From Archegozetes longisetosus (lineage: Eukaryota; Arthropoda; Arachnida; Sarcoptiformes; Trhypochthoniidae), in the NCBI GenBank assembly GCA_018873245.2, contig JAEMBT020000003.1, positions 9,691,843 to 9,755,842 of the forward strand: a stretch of DNA of 64,000 nt. Direction: 5' to 3'. Below, piece by piece: positions 47,850 through 58,257 of this stretch. The notes under the pieces are model-generated. The model was not told the origin of the DNA, did no database searches, and saw only the letters and a program-made list of their open reading frames with translations. The position numbers and the translations under genes are program-made. The first letter of the stretch is position 1; every line of letters begins with the position of its first letter.

Positions 47850-50153
47850 ATGTGGTCACAAATACCGGAACCGTTATTATTGCAGATATTCATGAATTTA
47901 AATATCGAAGACATGTCCAATGTTTGTAGAGTTTGTCATAAATGGTATCGCGTGGGAAACGATGAGTTCTTGTGGAAAAATCTGTTTTACAAAGGTTCAC
48001 AAATATTGATAAAACTATTAATAGGCCGAAAAATTCTTATGGATATCGAGAAGAAGCAAAAAGACTTATATATCACACGCCTATGGTTTGTATTATTTGT
48101 TGCTTTTATTGTTTTCTTAATTATTTTTATACTTTATTTTTTCCTCAATTAAAGAACTAATGGTTTGTGTTAATTATCTATTGTTTGCAAGTGGGGTCTT
48201 GAAGGAATTTATTTCTCAACATTTAATAAATGACTTGTCATTTTCTGTTAGATATATAATTAAATACCAATTTTATTCTGGTTAACTCGAAAAATAAATC
48301 ATAGAATAGTTTTCATTTTCTAATTATCGAATATCTTTTATATAGTTCGTGAATCTAATGAAAAATTAACTAAAACTAATCAAAATCTTATAAATATTTG
48401 ATCCGAAAAACAGATCGAAAGTGAGACACTGACCGAACACAGCAATCAAGTTCTTCACGTATCTTTCGCACACGACGGCTCAATGTTTAGTTCTTGCTCA
48501 AGAGATGGTTTCGTAAAAGTCTGGTCAACAGAATCGGTGCCAACAAGAGTAAAATATTCAGCTGACATGAAATTCTATTCATGGAATTACACCCAATACT
48601 CACAATTCAACGAGTCTGATAGTCTCCTACTAGTATCAGGTGTTCACTTTGGGGCGCATACTGCGAGCGGAGAGATAGCAGTCTTCAACATAGACAACAA
48701 TTTCCAACTTCAATGTCGAGTACTTAACAAACCGTACGACATATTTGGGACGTGGTATACAGACGACTATCTGATATCAGGTCGACTTCACTTTTTGGGC
48801 CATTTGGTTTCGTGTTCGGCCTTATGGCTAAACAAGGCCTGGCAAGAGAGCGAATCTGAGCGCAAACCAATTATCAAGCGAATGTTTAAGTTTTATAACA
48901 AGAACGCAAGTTCAATACGTACTGTAATCGTTGCCAATTGTCTGTCGGAGCATAGTGAATTTCACGATAGTGCTGATAACGCGAATGGTAGTAAAAGTTG
49001 TAGTAAGATGACTAACGATTCGACTAGTTATGACATAAGTCAAAGAGGAAATCCATTTTCCTCTCAATTCCCGAGCACAAATCGTAGATTTAAAGCATTA
49101 CAGACACCTCCGAGTTACAGTCAACAGATTGACTATTATGGGGCCCAATCAAACGAGGCCTGTACTAACGAAAGTCCAATTAGATATAGCGCTGAATATA
49201 GATGTGAACAACAGACCAGTAGAAATAGAAAGCGTAGAGTCAATAGGGAATCTAGGAATAAGAGTAATGATACCGATTCTGGCAGTGATTTTGATGATCC
49301 ACCTCTTCCTTGGAATGAAGAATGGCTTAAATTGAGTGATGATGAACTCAATGATGATATCCCTAATGTTAGTAATGGACAGAAGTCAGTTAATGAGCAG
49401 AAATTATTAGATTCAAGGACGCCATCATCAGAAGAAGACTCGGACTCGAAATCGAATCGGATTTTATGCGAAAGTGATAAGTTGTTAGTCTTCACAGCCG
49501 GATCGCTCACTTATACACCGCATCAAATCGGTATCAAACGTATTAAGCCATTCAAGTTTGAAGAGTTTGTTACGGAAACAGCTTCTTTGAGTAAACGACT
49601 AGAACAAAGAAGGCAAGAACAAGAGAATCAAGGAATGGCTGCATCTCCCAATTGGCACGATGAACAATCAGTCTCTCATCTATTTGATCAAATCGATCAC
49701 GTAATCGATCTTAAGGGACATATTATTGGTATGGGCTTGAGTCCCGATCATAGATACCTTTATGTGAATTCCCGTTCGTGGCCTGAAAATGCCACTATTG
49801 ATAATCCATTACATCCGCCACCAATTGCTCAACAAATTGATATTCATGTTATAGATTTGGTCACCTTTAAAAGAGTCGGAAATATGCTTCGATCACATAA
49901 GGCCTACACTCCTAATGACGAATGCTTTTTCATATTTCTTGATGTCAGCGAACGGTTTGTGGCATCAGGTGCAGAAGATAAGCACGGGTACATTTGGGAC
50001 AGACATTATGGCAATTGCTTGGGAAAATTACCGCATAATGATATCGTGAATTCCGTTGCCTTTAATCCAGCTGATCCCGAAATGTTGGTTACAGCCAGTG
50101 ATGATTTTACGCTTAAGATTTGGAGATCGAAGTCTAAAATGAAGCTATTATGA
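47850..50153 (+). CDS. Fbxw5: F-box/WD repeat-containing protein 5, two exons, one frame break
   Basis: Exon 1 47850-48085 and exon 2 48414-50153, joined in phase 0 over a 328-bp GT...AG intron; about 658 aa (human about 566). The F-box is at residues 1-45 (IPEPLLLQIFMNLNIEDMSNVCRVC). WD-repeat sequence follows with family-typical strings (SCSRDGFVKVWS, FYSWNYTQYSQFNESDSLLL, GEIAVFNID, NKPYDIFG). A long acidic Ser/Asn-rich insert follows, then the conserved end (LTYTPHQIGIK, DHVIDLKGHIIGMGLSPD, AYTPNDECFFIFLDVS, GAEDKHGYIWDRHYG). Known role: substrate receptor of CUL4-DDB1/SCF ligases, for example acting on SAS-6 and Eps8. Near 47988-47994 the frame slips by one base (…LFYK then RFTNIDK…): one A appears to be missing from an AAA run. 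All else is intact, so an assembly indel is the likelier cause. Confidence 0.9.
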
Positions 50154-51431
50154 TATATGTAATAAGAATTTATGCAGAAATACGATTCAATAATAAGAAA
50201 ATATTTTCAACAATAGGCTGCTATCTAATAGTCAGAATGTATTAACATGTTATATATTCGGCTTATATTTTGTTCAGAGAGTCAATTTGTTATCGCAGTA
50301 TTTCTTGTTATTAATGCTAAGTTTAGCCCAAACTATAAATATATTTTTGTCTGAAAGTTTGATTTTTAGAGTTTTCTATTGTGTATATACTCGGAATAAT
50401 CAAAGTTTAGGTACTATTTATAATTATTTAAACTGAATCATTAGCTTTGTATTATCGACTTGAATTTATTTAACAAAGTTTGAGTTGTATATCATTTTTT
50501 TAATTCTTAGAAAAATTTCAAATAAAAGCTCGTATGTTTCATGTTTAACTTATTATCTAATTTTCCTTTTCAAACATTTCGAAGCCTATGTTTTCTAGTT
50601 TCTCAAGTCACACTTTTCTTAATTGATATTGAGTTTGAGAAAAAGATATTTATTCTTCTTAGACAAAAAATTTGTGAATTTGAAATCATAAAATAATAGC
50701 TGTGAATGCCTCTGCCTCTGTACTATAATTCTTAAGGATTTAAGCAAAAGAATAGTTGAACTAATTTGATAAGAATCGATAGATTTAAGAGATCCTCAAA
50801 CAGAAACTTTCGAAAACTTTCAAATTGAGAAATGTTCGTATATTGACAAAGACATTGAAAAAACTTGATTTTAACCTTGTCCGAATAATTCAATAAAATT
50901 ATTCGACCTTATCGTAGATCATGTCTGCCTTGAAGCGAAAAAACTTGTGACAACATTACTGAATGGATAAAAGCACATGAATGACAATTTTATTTGACAG
51001 TTAGATTGATATTGAGCGTAAAATATGCAAAGAAACCTGTAGAGCAGGAACTTTGTTCACAAGCATTACAGTAAACAATTAACACCTCTTAAAGAGAAAT
51101 CAAATTTGTTAACAAACGATGAGAAAAAACTTTCGACACCTAATTCTTTGGTGTCATTATTAACCATTCGAGCTTTTCAAGTAAAGTAAGATAAAATTCA
51201 ATTGTTTCGTTTCACACTGAAATCTGACACCAAACGTTCAAATTGAATAGAATATCAAATAACCACAAAGAACATTAAGATAAAGGAATGTAAACAAAAC
51301 TGATTGTTAAGCTGAACTTAAAGCTTATACAAAGCTTGAAACTTTGTGTAAGATTATACAAATTTTGACTTTTTGAGTGACAGTACGGTGACATCCATGG
51401 TTTTTAAAGCGTGACTAACACCTTTAGATAG
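50154..51431. other. AT-rich intergenic stretch
   Basis: 3' flank of FBXW5 and 5' flank of the next gene. Nothing else recognised. Confidence 0.45.
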
Positions 51432-51440
51432 TATATAAAG
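51431..51440 (+). promoter_or_regulatory. Candidate TATA box
   Basis: GTATATAAAG lies only a few bases before ATG 51443. If it is the TATA box, transcription would start about 25-30 bases later, so translation would begin at a downstream ATG (51476 or 51551). Confidence 0.45.
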
Positions 51441-51442
51441 CC

Positions 51443-52121
51443 ATGCAAATATTTGAGATCCCCTTTAAAAAACCAATGATCTCAAGAAAAAGTTACCAAC
51501 AGCTTAAAAAAATCCCAATTAGTCTGTACAAAGAGAAGATATTTATCGAAATGATCAACTTTATTAAAATTTTCACTATTTTGATAGCTATAGCTCTGAT
51601 TGTTATAATAATTATAAATATTTGTGAATCAGCAAAACGTGATTTTCAATTAAGAGATATACTAAATTTGTTCCAGAAAGATCAAAATCAGAATAAAAGC
51701 AAAAATAACGAAGTCGTAGTTATTGATGGCAAAAAGCGTCAGGATCATAATATTTTTCATAGAGGGCCGCAATTAGTACCAATTGCTATGCCAGTAAGTC
51801 ATTAATTTTCACTTACATTTTTACATTCATATTAAGTGCTTCTTAAATGAAAACATTTTAAGGTCAATGGATTTGAATCTCCTTCTAGAAGTAAAAAAAT
51901 TTTTGATTTAACAGATGTACCCGCCGATTCCAGTTCCATATCCACCACTGCCACTACCACCGCCACCACCGCCTATGATGATGCACAGATTTCCACCACC
52001 GATGATGATGCATCAACCAATTTTCAGGCATATTCCAGCTCCTGTACCTGAACCCATTCTCTTTCCGATTCATATTGAAAAAGAAGTTCATCCTCCTCCT
52101 CAGGATTTTCCAAGAACGTAA
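51443..52121 (+). CDS. Small hydrophobic-N-terminus, Pro/Met-rich protein, two exons
   Basis: Exon 1 ends at 51793 and exon 2 runs 51915-52121 across a 121-bp GT...AG intron in phase 0. From ATG 51443 the product is 185 aa. From ATG 51551, favoured by the TATA-like box at 51431, it is 149 aa and starts with a signal-peptide or anchor helix (INFIKIFTILIAIALIVIII). A charged middle follows (KDQNQNKSKNNE, DGKKRQDHN). The second exon is proline- and methionine-rich (YPPLPLPPPPPPMMMHRF, then PPPMMMHQPIF and IPAPVPEPILFPI). No known family recognised. Probably secreted or membrane-anchored; a structural or salivary-type protein is only a guess. The stop TAA overlaps a possible donor (AAC|GTAAGA), so a further exon cannot be excluded. 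Confidence 0.6.
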
Positions 52122-54281
52122 GAAAATATTTTGAGTTTAAATATATTGAAGTATGTTGTGCTTTCTACAAAGCCAAAGACAATATTGACTGACATTTTTC
52201 AAATCCAACAAAATAGTTCTAACAAAATATTTTATAAATAGCTAAGATCTAATCAATGTATTTATAAATTGGAGATTATTTCATTTGAAAGAGAACATCA
52301 ACGATAACTTATTTATCGAATTCACTTGAGATCCTGTCTCGAATTCTCACGAATTCGAAAACTGTTTTGTAGTAAGAAAGCATCATAATTAGAAATTTCA
52401 AACGTCACTCTTTAACATTGCATTCAAATTGAGTTCCGGACTGCATTCGTAAGAGATTGAAAAATAGCAATATTTTAGCATCTTGAAACTCATTTAGCAA
52501 TACCTTCGCGATCGATTAATAATTAGTATTCATGAAATTTGTCGTTAATGCATTGCAAAAATTGCAATACTTACAAAAAATACTTTATTAAAGAATATAT
52601 CAATAAGTTTGCAGACAAATGATTTGATTATAAAAAGTTATTTATCTCGAAGTAAATTAAAAGATACGTAAAAATTTATTACTTTTAAACTTCAAAAATT
52701 TAAAATAAACTAATGAAGTTTTAGATTAAAAATAATTAAAAGTGATTGCGATTGTCTTAAAACAAGACTTTGATTGTGATTAACATTCACATCATCAAAA
52801 TGGCTTCAACACTTATTTAAGAAATAAAAGTGATGCGTTCCAAAAAGATATCATCACTTAATAATATAGAAACCTAAAAGTTCTCAAACTAAGAATTACA
52901 AACACTAATCGATACTCTAAGCTCTAATTATATCAAACTTTGGTACGTTAAATAAAGAAATAACAAATCAATTAAAGCAAACCTTATGGGCAAATGTAAA
53001 AAATGCTGTAAGTTATTCAACAAATATTCGGCCATTTGTGGGACAACTTCACATTCGATTAGAGAGAATATAATCTAAAACATATTAAACTTTCGAACTA
53101 ATTTTAAATTTTGAATTTTATTAACTCTATTCTTAATTATAACATACCATATAATCGGAGTAATGAAACTTATAATGTGTTTAAGGATTCCAGACGTTTA
53201 CAAGTGCTTTGGATCTATTGTAAAATCTGTAATGCATTACAATAGAAAAAAAGTTTCATGAATACAGTTTTGATTAGCAATCGAAAAATAGTAATGACTT
53301 GCTTGCAATCGCCTAATTAAAAAATTGCAAATAGTATATTGCACTCTTTTGTAATAATATCATTTTCACAAAGCTTCCAGAATGCAATCCCTGGTTTACA
53401 TAACATAGATTTTCAAGAATTTGCAATATTATTATCTCAAAGTTTGACAACTCCTTATCACTTCTAATAAATATAAACGAATGTGAATCAAGAGAAAGCA
53501 ATATAAAGATAAATCTGAGCTCAAACTTTGAAGCAACAATATTAAAGATTCTGCAAAATCTTTTGGTTTTGTAAACCAAAATTCAATTTGAATACAATAT
53601 GAAAAAGAGCGCATTTCAAGTTTAGAATTGTGATACTCTGTTCTTAGATAATAGTCTTGAGATTCGTGCGAACTCAATACGAGTTTTCATTTATATTGAA
53701 GTAAGAAATACCGACAAAGTTATTAATGTCGTTGAGACATAAGTGAACAAAAAGCTTTTCATCTATTTTTTACATGAAAATAAGCCTCAATCCAAAGGTT
53801 CTTTGAATGAATTGAGGTGTCATTCATTGAAGTGTAAGCTTTTGAAGTATAATAAATGAATTTTTACTTTGGCTTAAATGAAAAGCTGATCGATAGCTAT
53901 ATACAAACAAATGTCTACATTTAATTACAATTTTAATGCTTAAAAAGTCGAATAACTACTACTTAAATATAGTGTTAGTATTCATAGAAGTTTTAAACGA
54001 CTACTTTACACATAAAATAGTAGTTTCTTTGAAAAGTAGTTTAACCTCAAAAAAGTAATAATAAGACCTGACAAAGATCTGTCATTATATGATCAGAACT
54101 GAATATGGATTAGATTTTGAATAGCAAACAATTGAATAAATTGTATCTAAAACCTAGTGATTTAACTAAGTTCAATGTAACACTTTATAAGTCTTAAAAG
54201 TGATATTAAAAATAAGTCTTCGTTTACCAAAGAGTGCATCTGAACGCTCATTCTTATGGCGATATCGATGACACAGATTTA
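52122..54281. other. AT-rich intergenic stretch
   Basis: Searched for a signal-peptide exon that could precede the acidic gene at 54282; none with an in-phase donor was found. No other gene seen. Confidence 0.4.
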
Positions 54282-54626
54282 AATATGGAAATCGACACTA
54301 ATGAACACGAAGATAATAGCCATGACTGGCGTAAAAGTGAATGGCATAAGAACTATAAGTATAAAGAGCACAAAATTCAGGCTAATTACGATAATAGCAA
54401 ACAGAATGGAAATTATGACAAATTTGAAGAACTTTTAAAACATTTGAAAGATCATGAACAAATCAAAGATAATGAACTAAAGAAAATGGATTCCGATGAA
54501 ATTCCTTCGTCTTCTGTCAAAATTAAAATCAATAGTTCGAAAGATAGCTTACCTGATGAGCAAATGATCGATTTGTTTGAAGATGAGTGGACTTTCAAAG
54601 ATCTAGACCTCTGGTTTGTTGGATAG
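54282..54626 (+). CDS. Small acidic hydrophilic protein of unknown function
   Basis: The open frame starts after a stop near 54213. The first ATG is at 54282, giving 114 aa. CCAAAG|AGTG just upstream could be an acceptor, so a 5' exon (perhaps a signal peptide) may be missing. Composition is Asp/Glu/Lys/Asn-rich with His (NEHEDNSHDWRKSEWHKNYK), then a probable coiled coil (FEELLKHLKDHEQIKDNEL) and an acidic, aromatic end (LFEDEWTFKDLDLWFVG). No family recognised. It lies between two small genes whose N-termini look secretory, on the same strand, and its high charge is like that of the 55275 product. Confidence 0.5.
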   Translation, partial: NMEIDTNEHEDNSHDWRKSEWHKNYKYKEHKIQANYDNSKQNGNYDKFEELLKHLKDHEQIKDNELKKMDSDEIPSSSVKIKINSSKDSLPDEQMIDLFEDEWTFKDLDLWFVG

Positions 54627-55274
54627 TTGTGTAATTATTATATGTTTTAGATCTGTTTTAGAGTTTATTGTTCAAAATTAATATCGAAATTTATCTTTAT
54701 TTTTATACCTATCACTGCATGAAACTTGCGTCAACTTTTGTAAAATTGTAATATTTATTATATTTGTCTGCGTAAAAAACTACAAATCGTGAAAAGATGT
54801 GAGATGAAGAAAACTCAACAACTATTTAATTGACTTTTAGATCCTTCAAGAGATTGTAGTAAATTATAATCTATAGAATTTCTAAGTTTATCTAATGCAC
54901 TTCTAGAAAACTAGTTCACTATTTTTAATTCAATTGTATAAAAATAAGAAAATTTAGTTAGATTAAAACACTTGAAATTATATACTGAAAAATTTTTATG
55001 TGGTCATATCTGTATTCTGAACGACATAATACTAAAGAATTAGTTAATTATTTTTAACTTTCAATTATTTGAGTGAACGAAAATAGATTTTACAGATAAG
55101 ATAACAAAACTCATTATTGCAGTTAATGAGTTAACTCATTTAAGTAAAGCTTTTGAAGCAACAAATAGTATGAAATAAAAGTGTACTAATTACTAAAAGA
55201 TATAGTATTTACTGAGTGCAAGTTGTCAACTACAAACTAAAGCCTATTGTTCAGAGTTTTTCAAGTAGTCAAAC
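54627..55274. other. AT-rich intergenic stretch
   Basis: No gene or repeat recognised; must carry the promoter of the secreted-protein gene at 55275. Confidence 0.4.
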
Positions 55275-55638
55275 ATGAGTCAAATTGTTTCTTATGTCTT
55301 AATTATTGGATTTTGTGTGTTTACTATTGCAAACGCTTCGAATCTTAGACATGGATTGGACACAATTGATCAAAATGATGATAAGTATGAACAGAACATT
55401 TTGATTCAAATTGTTTCACATTTCTGTCCGAATGCTTTTTAGTGAAGATCACAATTTGGAAGCTGTTAAAGATGTGCAACTACTTTTTAAACCTGTATTA
55501 AATAATACGACAAAGTTTGATACAAATAAATTTATGGAACAATTACAACAATTTGAACAAATAAACGATGAGCATGAAGAAAAAATGGCACAACTGGAAG
55601 ATTCTTATAATAATGACGAATACGATCTGAATGTTTAA
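55275..55638 (+). CDS. Small secreted acidic protein, 101 aa, two exons
   Basis: Exon 1 55275-55384 and exon 2 55443-55638 join in phase (AA|T, Asn) across a 58-bp GT...AG intron. Without splicing the frame stops at 55440, so the intron is needed. The first 21 residues form a clean signal peptide (MSQIVSYVLIIGFCVFTIANA, cleavage expected after ANA). The mature part is about 80 residues, hydrophilic and acidic, with a likely helix/coiled coil (KFMEQLQQFEQINDEHEEKM) and the end EDSYNNDEYDLNV. It has no cysteine, so is not a disulfide-knotted toxin-type peptide. No homologue recognised. Function unknown. Confidence 0.65.
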
Positions 55639-56553
55639 CTTCTGTGTAGCTTTTCTTAATTATAATCTTACTAAAAAATGATTAACACTATCTCAAGCTC
55701 TATTGTTATCGAGCGTTATATTTCTTAGGGTTTTGCTCTAAGGTATTAATAAAGTGATTACATGTCGAACGAGATAGTAATACGAGATTCTGGAGTTGTT
55801 TCATATTTATCAAAATTGCGGATTACGTTCACTAATATTTTCTAAGTTAAGTAATCGGTAGTGCTTAAAATCACTGACTCTATTCGTGATCTCTCCAGGC
55901 ATTGCAGTAGTACGAGCTCACATTTTGAAGCAGGTTTTAGTTAAATTTCTAATTATATTGACTTTTAATACTATTAAGCCTTTACTTTGATTATTAGTTA
56001 AACAATTTTTCGAACTCAAGTCATAAGTGCTTAAACTTGAATAAAAAGGTTTTAGTAAAGTGCTCATATTGCAAGAGTACTGAGGGGAGAAAAAGCATAA
56101 ATTAAGCCAAAAATCTTATATCAGAAAAAATCTGGAGAAAAACTTGAATCTGGAGTCCGTTACCGAAAATTTGAGACATAATTGAGTTGAATAACAAACT
56201 GAATATAGTGTGTATCTGTTGGCAGAAATGTCTTTAGCTATTCGTAAATGTCTTTATGGCTCAAACAGTAGTGACAAACGAAAGAAATGCAAAAATGTTC
56301 AAATAAAAAATGATCACAAGAAACGAGTGTTGAAAATTTTGACCCGAAATATACGAAAGTTTAAGCAAACACTTCAACGGCAAATAGAGACCAAACAATA
56401 GCAACAATTCGATAAGAGCTCCAATTAATTGAGTAATATATTTGAGAAGAAATTAAAGATATTATCACAAATTTCAACTCAGAACTGTTTTGGACAAGTA
56501 CTTTATTGACTGATCGATACAATAACCCATACATTTTCTTAAATAATTATGAG
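55639..56553. other. Mostly non-coding; one weak 57-codon basic ORF
   Basis: ATG 56228-56401 (+) could encode a Lys/Arg-rich peptide (LYGSNSSDKRKKCKN...) but there is no homology, splice or promoter support. Nothing else is seen before the MITE at 56554. Confidence 0.3.
56546..56553. repeat. 8-bp target-site duplication, left (ATTATGAG)
   Basis: ATTATGAG pairs with ATTGTGAG at 57206-57213 (7 of 8). Confidence 0.8.
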
Positions 56554-57205
56554 TAGTGTTAGACATCATCTCAGCTTGAGCTGAGCTTGAGCTGAGTTGA
56601 GCTGAGTTGAGCTGCAGCTCGGCTCAGATCAGCTCAATGGGTAATAGTTTATAGAACTTATTAGAGTTTACTATTTTTAAACGATTCATCCAAATAGAAA
56701 TTTGATACTTTCAACGTAAAACCTATAAGTGATACGCTGTATAGTCTAATGGCGTTTAGTTTAACTTAAATGCTTTGTAATAATAGCCCATAGAAGACGA
56801 TTCTAAAATGTTTTAACTTTAAGATAGTGTTAAATATTCAATAATTTATTTCAGAAGATGTTTAGTGTATTTAAATTCAATGCTCAAGTACTCTAATTCG
56901 GAATAAATATTAGTTTAATGATCTGATGTTTTAATTATCCATAATGTTAGACAACAAGATATTGAATTCTAGATCATTTAAAACTCAGACTAAATTTCTT
57001 ATTTTGTAACAAATTTCCAGTATTTCTAATAAATATTGAAAAATTTCGGGGAAAATTTGGACTTATTAATTAGATTAGATCAGTCTGGTTCATAGCTCAG
57101 CCCAGCTCAAATCAGATCAGCTCAACTCAATAGCAGCTCAGCTCAGATCAGTTCAGCTCACAGCTCAGCTCAAGCTCAGGGTAACTTAGCTGATGTCTAT
57201 CACTA
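56554..57205. mobile_element. hAT-type MITE with AGCTC subterminal repeats, copy 2
   Basis: The 652-bp second copy of the element at 37456-38142, in the same orientation and co-linear. The core reads nearly identically (for example AATAGCCCATAGAAGACGAT in both). Differences are mostly single bases and length changes in the AGCTC arrays. The ends are TAGTGTTAGACATCATCTCA and AGCTGATGTCTATCACTA. It is flanked by an imperfect 8-bp duplication, which marks it as an independent insertion rather than part of a larger genomic duplication. Confidence 0.9.
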
Positions 57206-57213
57206 ATTGTGAG
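57206..57213. repeat. 8-bp target-site duplication, right (ATTGTGAG)
   Basis: Partner of 56546-56553 with one mismatch. Confidence 0.8.
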
Positions 57214-58257
57214 TTTGAGATGAAGAACAAAAATCTTATATTTAAAAGAATATTATATATAAAACAATCAAATAATAGTAAGATTTTTGAGGCTGAGATC
57301 ATTTTTTGAATAATCAGAAGAGAGAAGTGGTGTAAGACATTAAGACTTGATAAGAAAAAATAAAAAAATTGTTTCAATTGCTGAGAAATGTATTGTTCAC
57401 AATTCAGAAAATAAGTCATGACCACATTAGGTTCGATGACTCCGTGTCTTCGTATATTTTGGATCTAATTCGAAGATAATCATGTCTTATATATAGATGG
57501 AATATGGAGATCAGAGAACAGTCGAAATATTTGAATATTTTTTTTGAAGAAGAGCTTTAGGTTTTAGATTATAGATATAAGAAGTATAGAAGACTACTTT
57601 TAAATTGAAAGGTAATTCCAATGACTCAAAGATTAGAACTAATCCTGCTTTCTACTTTAATATTCTTATCAAACTTTTAGCTTTATTTCAGTACAGATTG
57701 ATGTGAATGAGAGTTAGTACTAATAATTATTTGTATAGTATGTAAATTGTTAATATGTTGTTTATTGTAGTTAAAATCTGAATACTTCTAGCGACGAGAC
57801 TCATCAACACCTGAAGATATTAGTCGATGGGTGCTTCTCTCTAATGCTTAGGAAATTAAATTGTGTATATCTCATACAATCACATTATAAGACATTATTT
57901 TAAATTTGATTAAAATAAGTTACAACTTTCTTAATGCACTCAAATTTTTTATTCTATTCTCAATTTAGTGTAATTCTTATTGTGAAGACATACTCCAGAG
58001 TGTTCTTATATCTTTATTACAACTATGTATTGGCTGTATTTAGTACAGCCCATAATGACTGCCAGTTATATAAATTATATGAATTTCAATTTTAAAGTTA
58101 ATGAACTCAAAATGAAAAGAGTCCGGAGTCCACTTGTTATGAACAACAAATCAATCTCGTTTTTATTTGAAAAATAGGTCATTTCTACTCAAAAAAGTTT
58201 TCTGTTACTCAAAAATGGTTTAGATGTTGATCCGAACTTCATCTAATTAAGGGAATC
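57214..58257. other. AT-rich intergenic stretch, 5' flank of the lipase gene
   Basis: No gene or repeat recognised. Confidence 0.4.

Noticed and set aside
49136-49510. Minus-strand ORF across FBXW5
   Set aside because: Shadow of the Ser/Asp-rich insert in FBXW5.
56228-56401. 57-codon basic ORF
   Set aside because: Short, unspliced, without homology or promoter signals; kept only as a remark.
57420-57450. GGTTCGATGACTCC-like string as a tRNA B box
   Set aside because: No matching A box or cloverleaf could be drawn around it.
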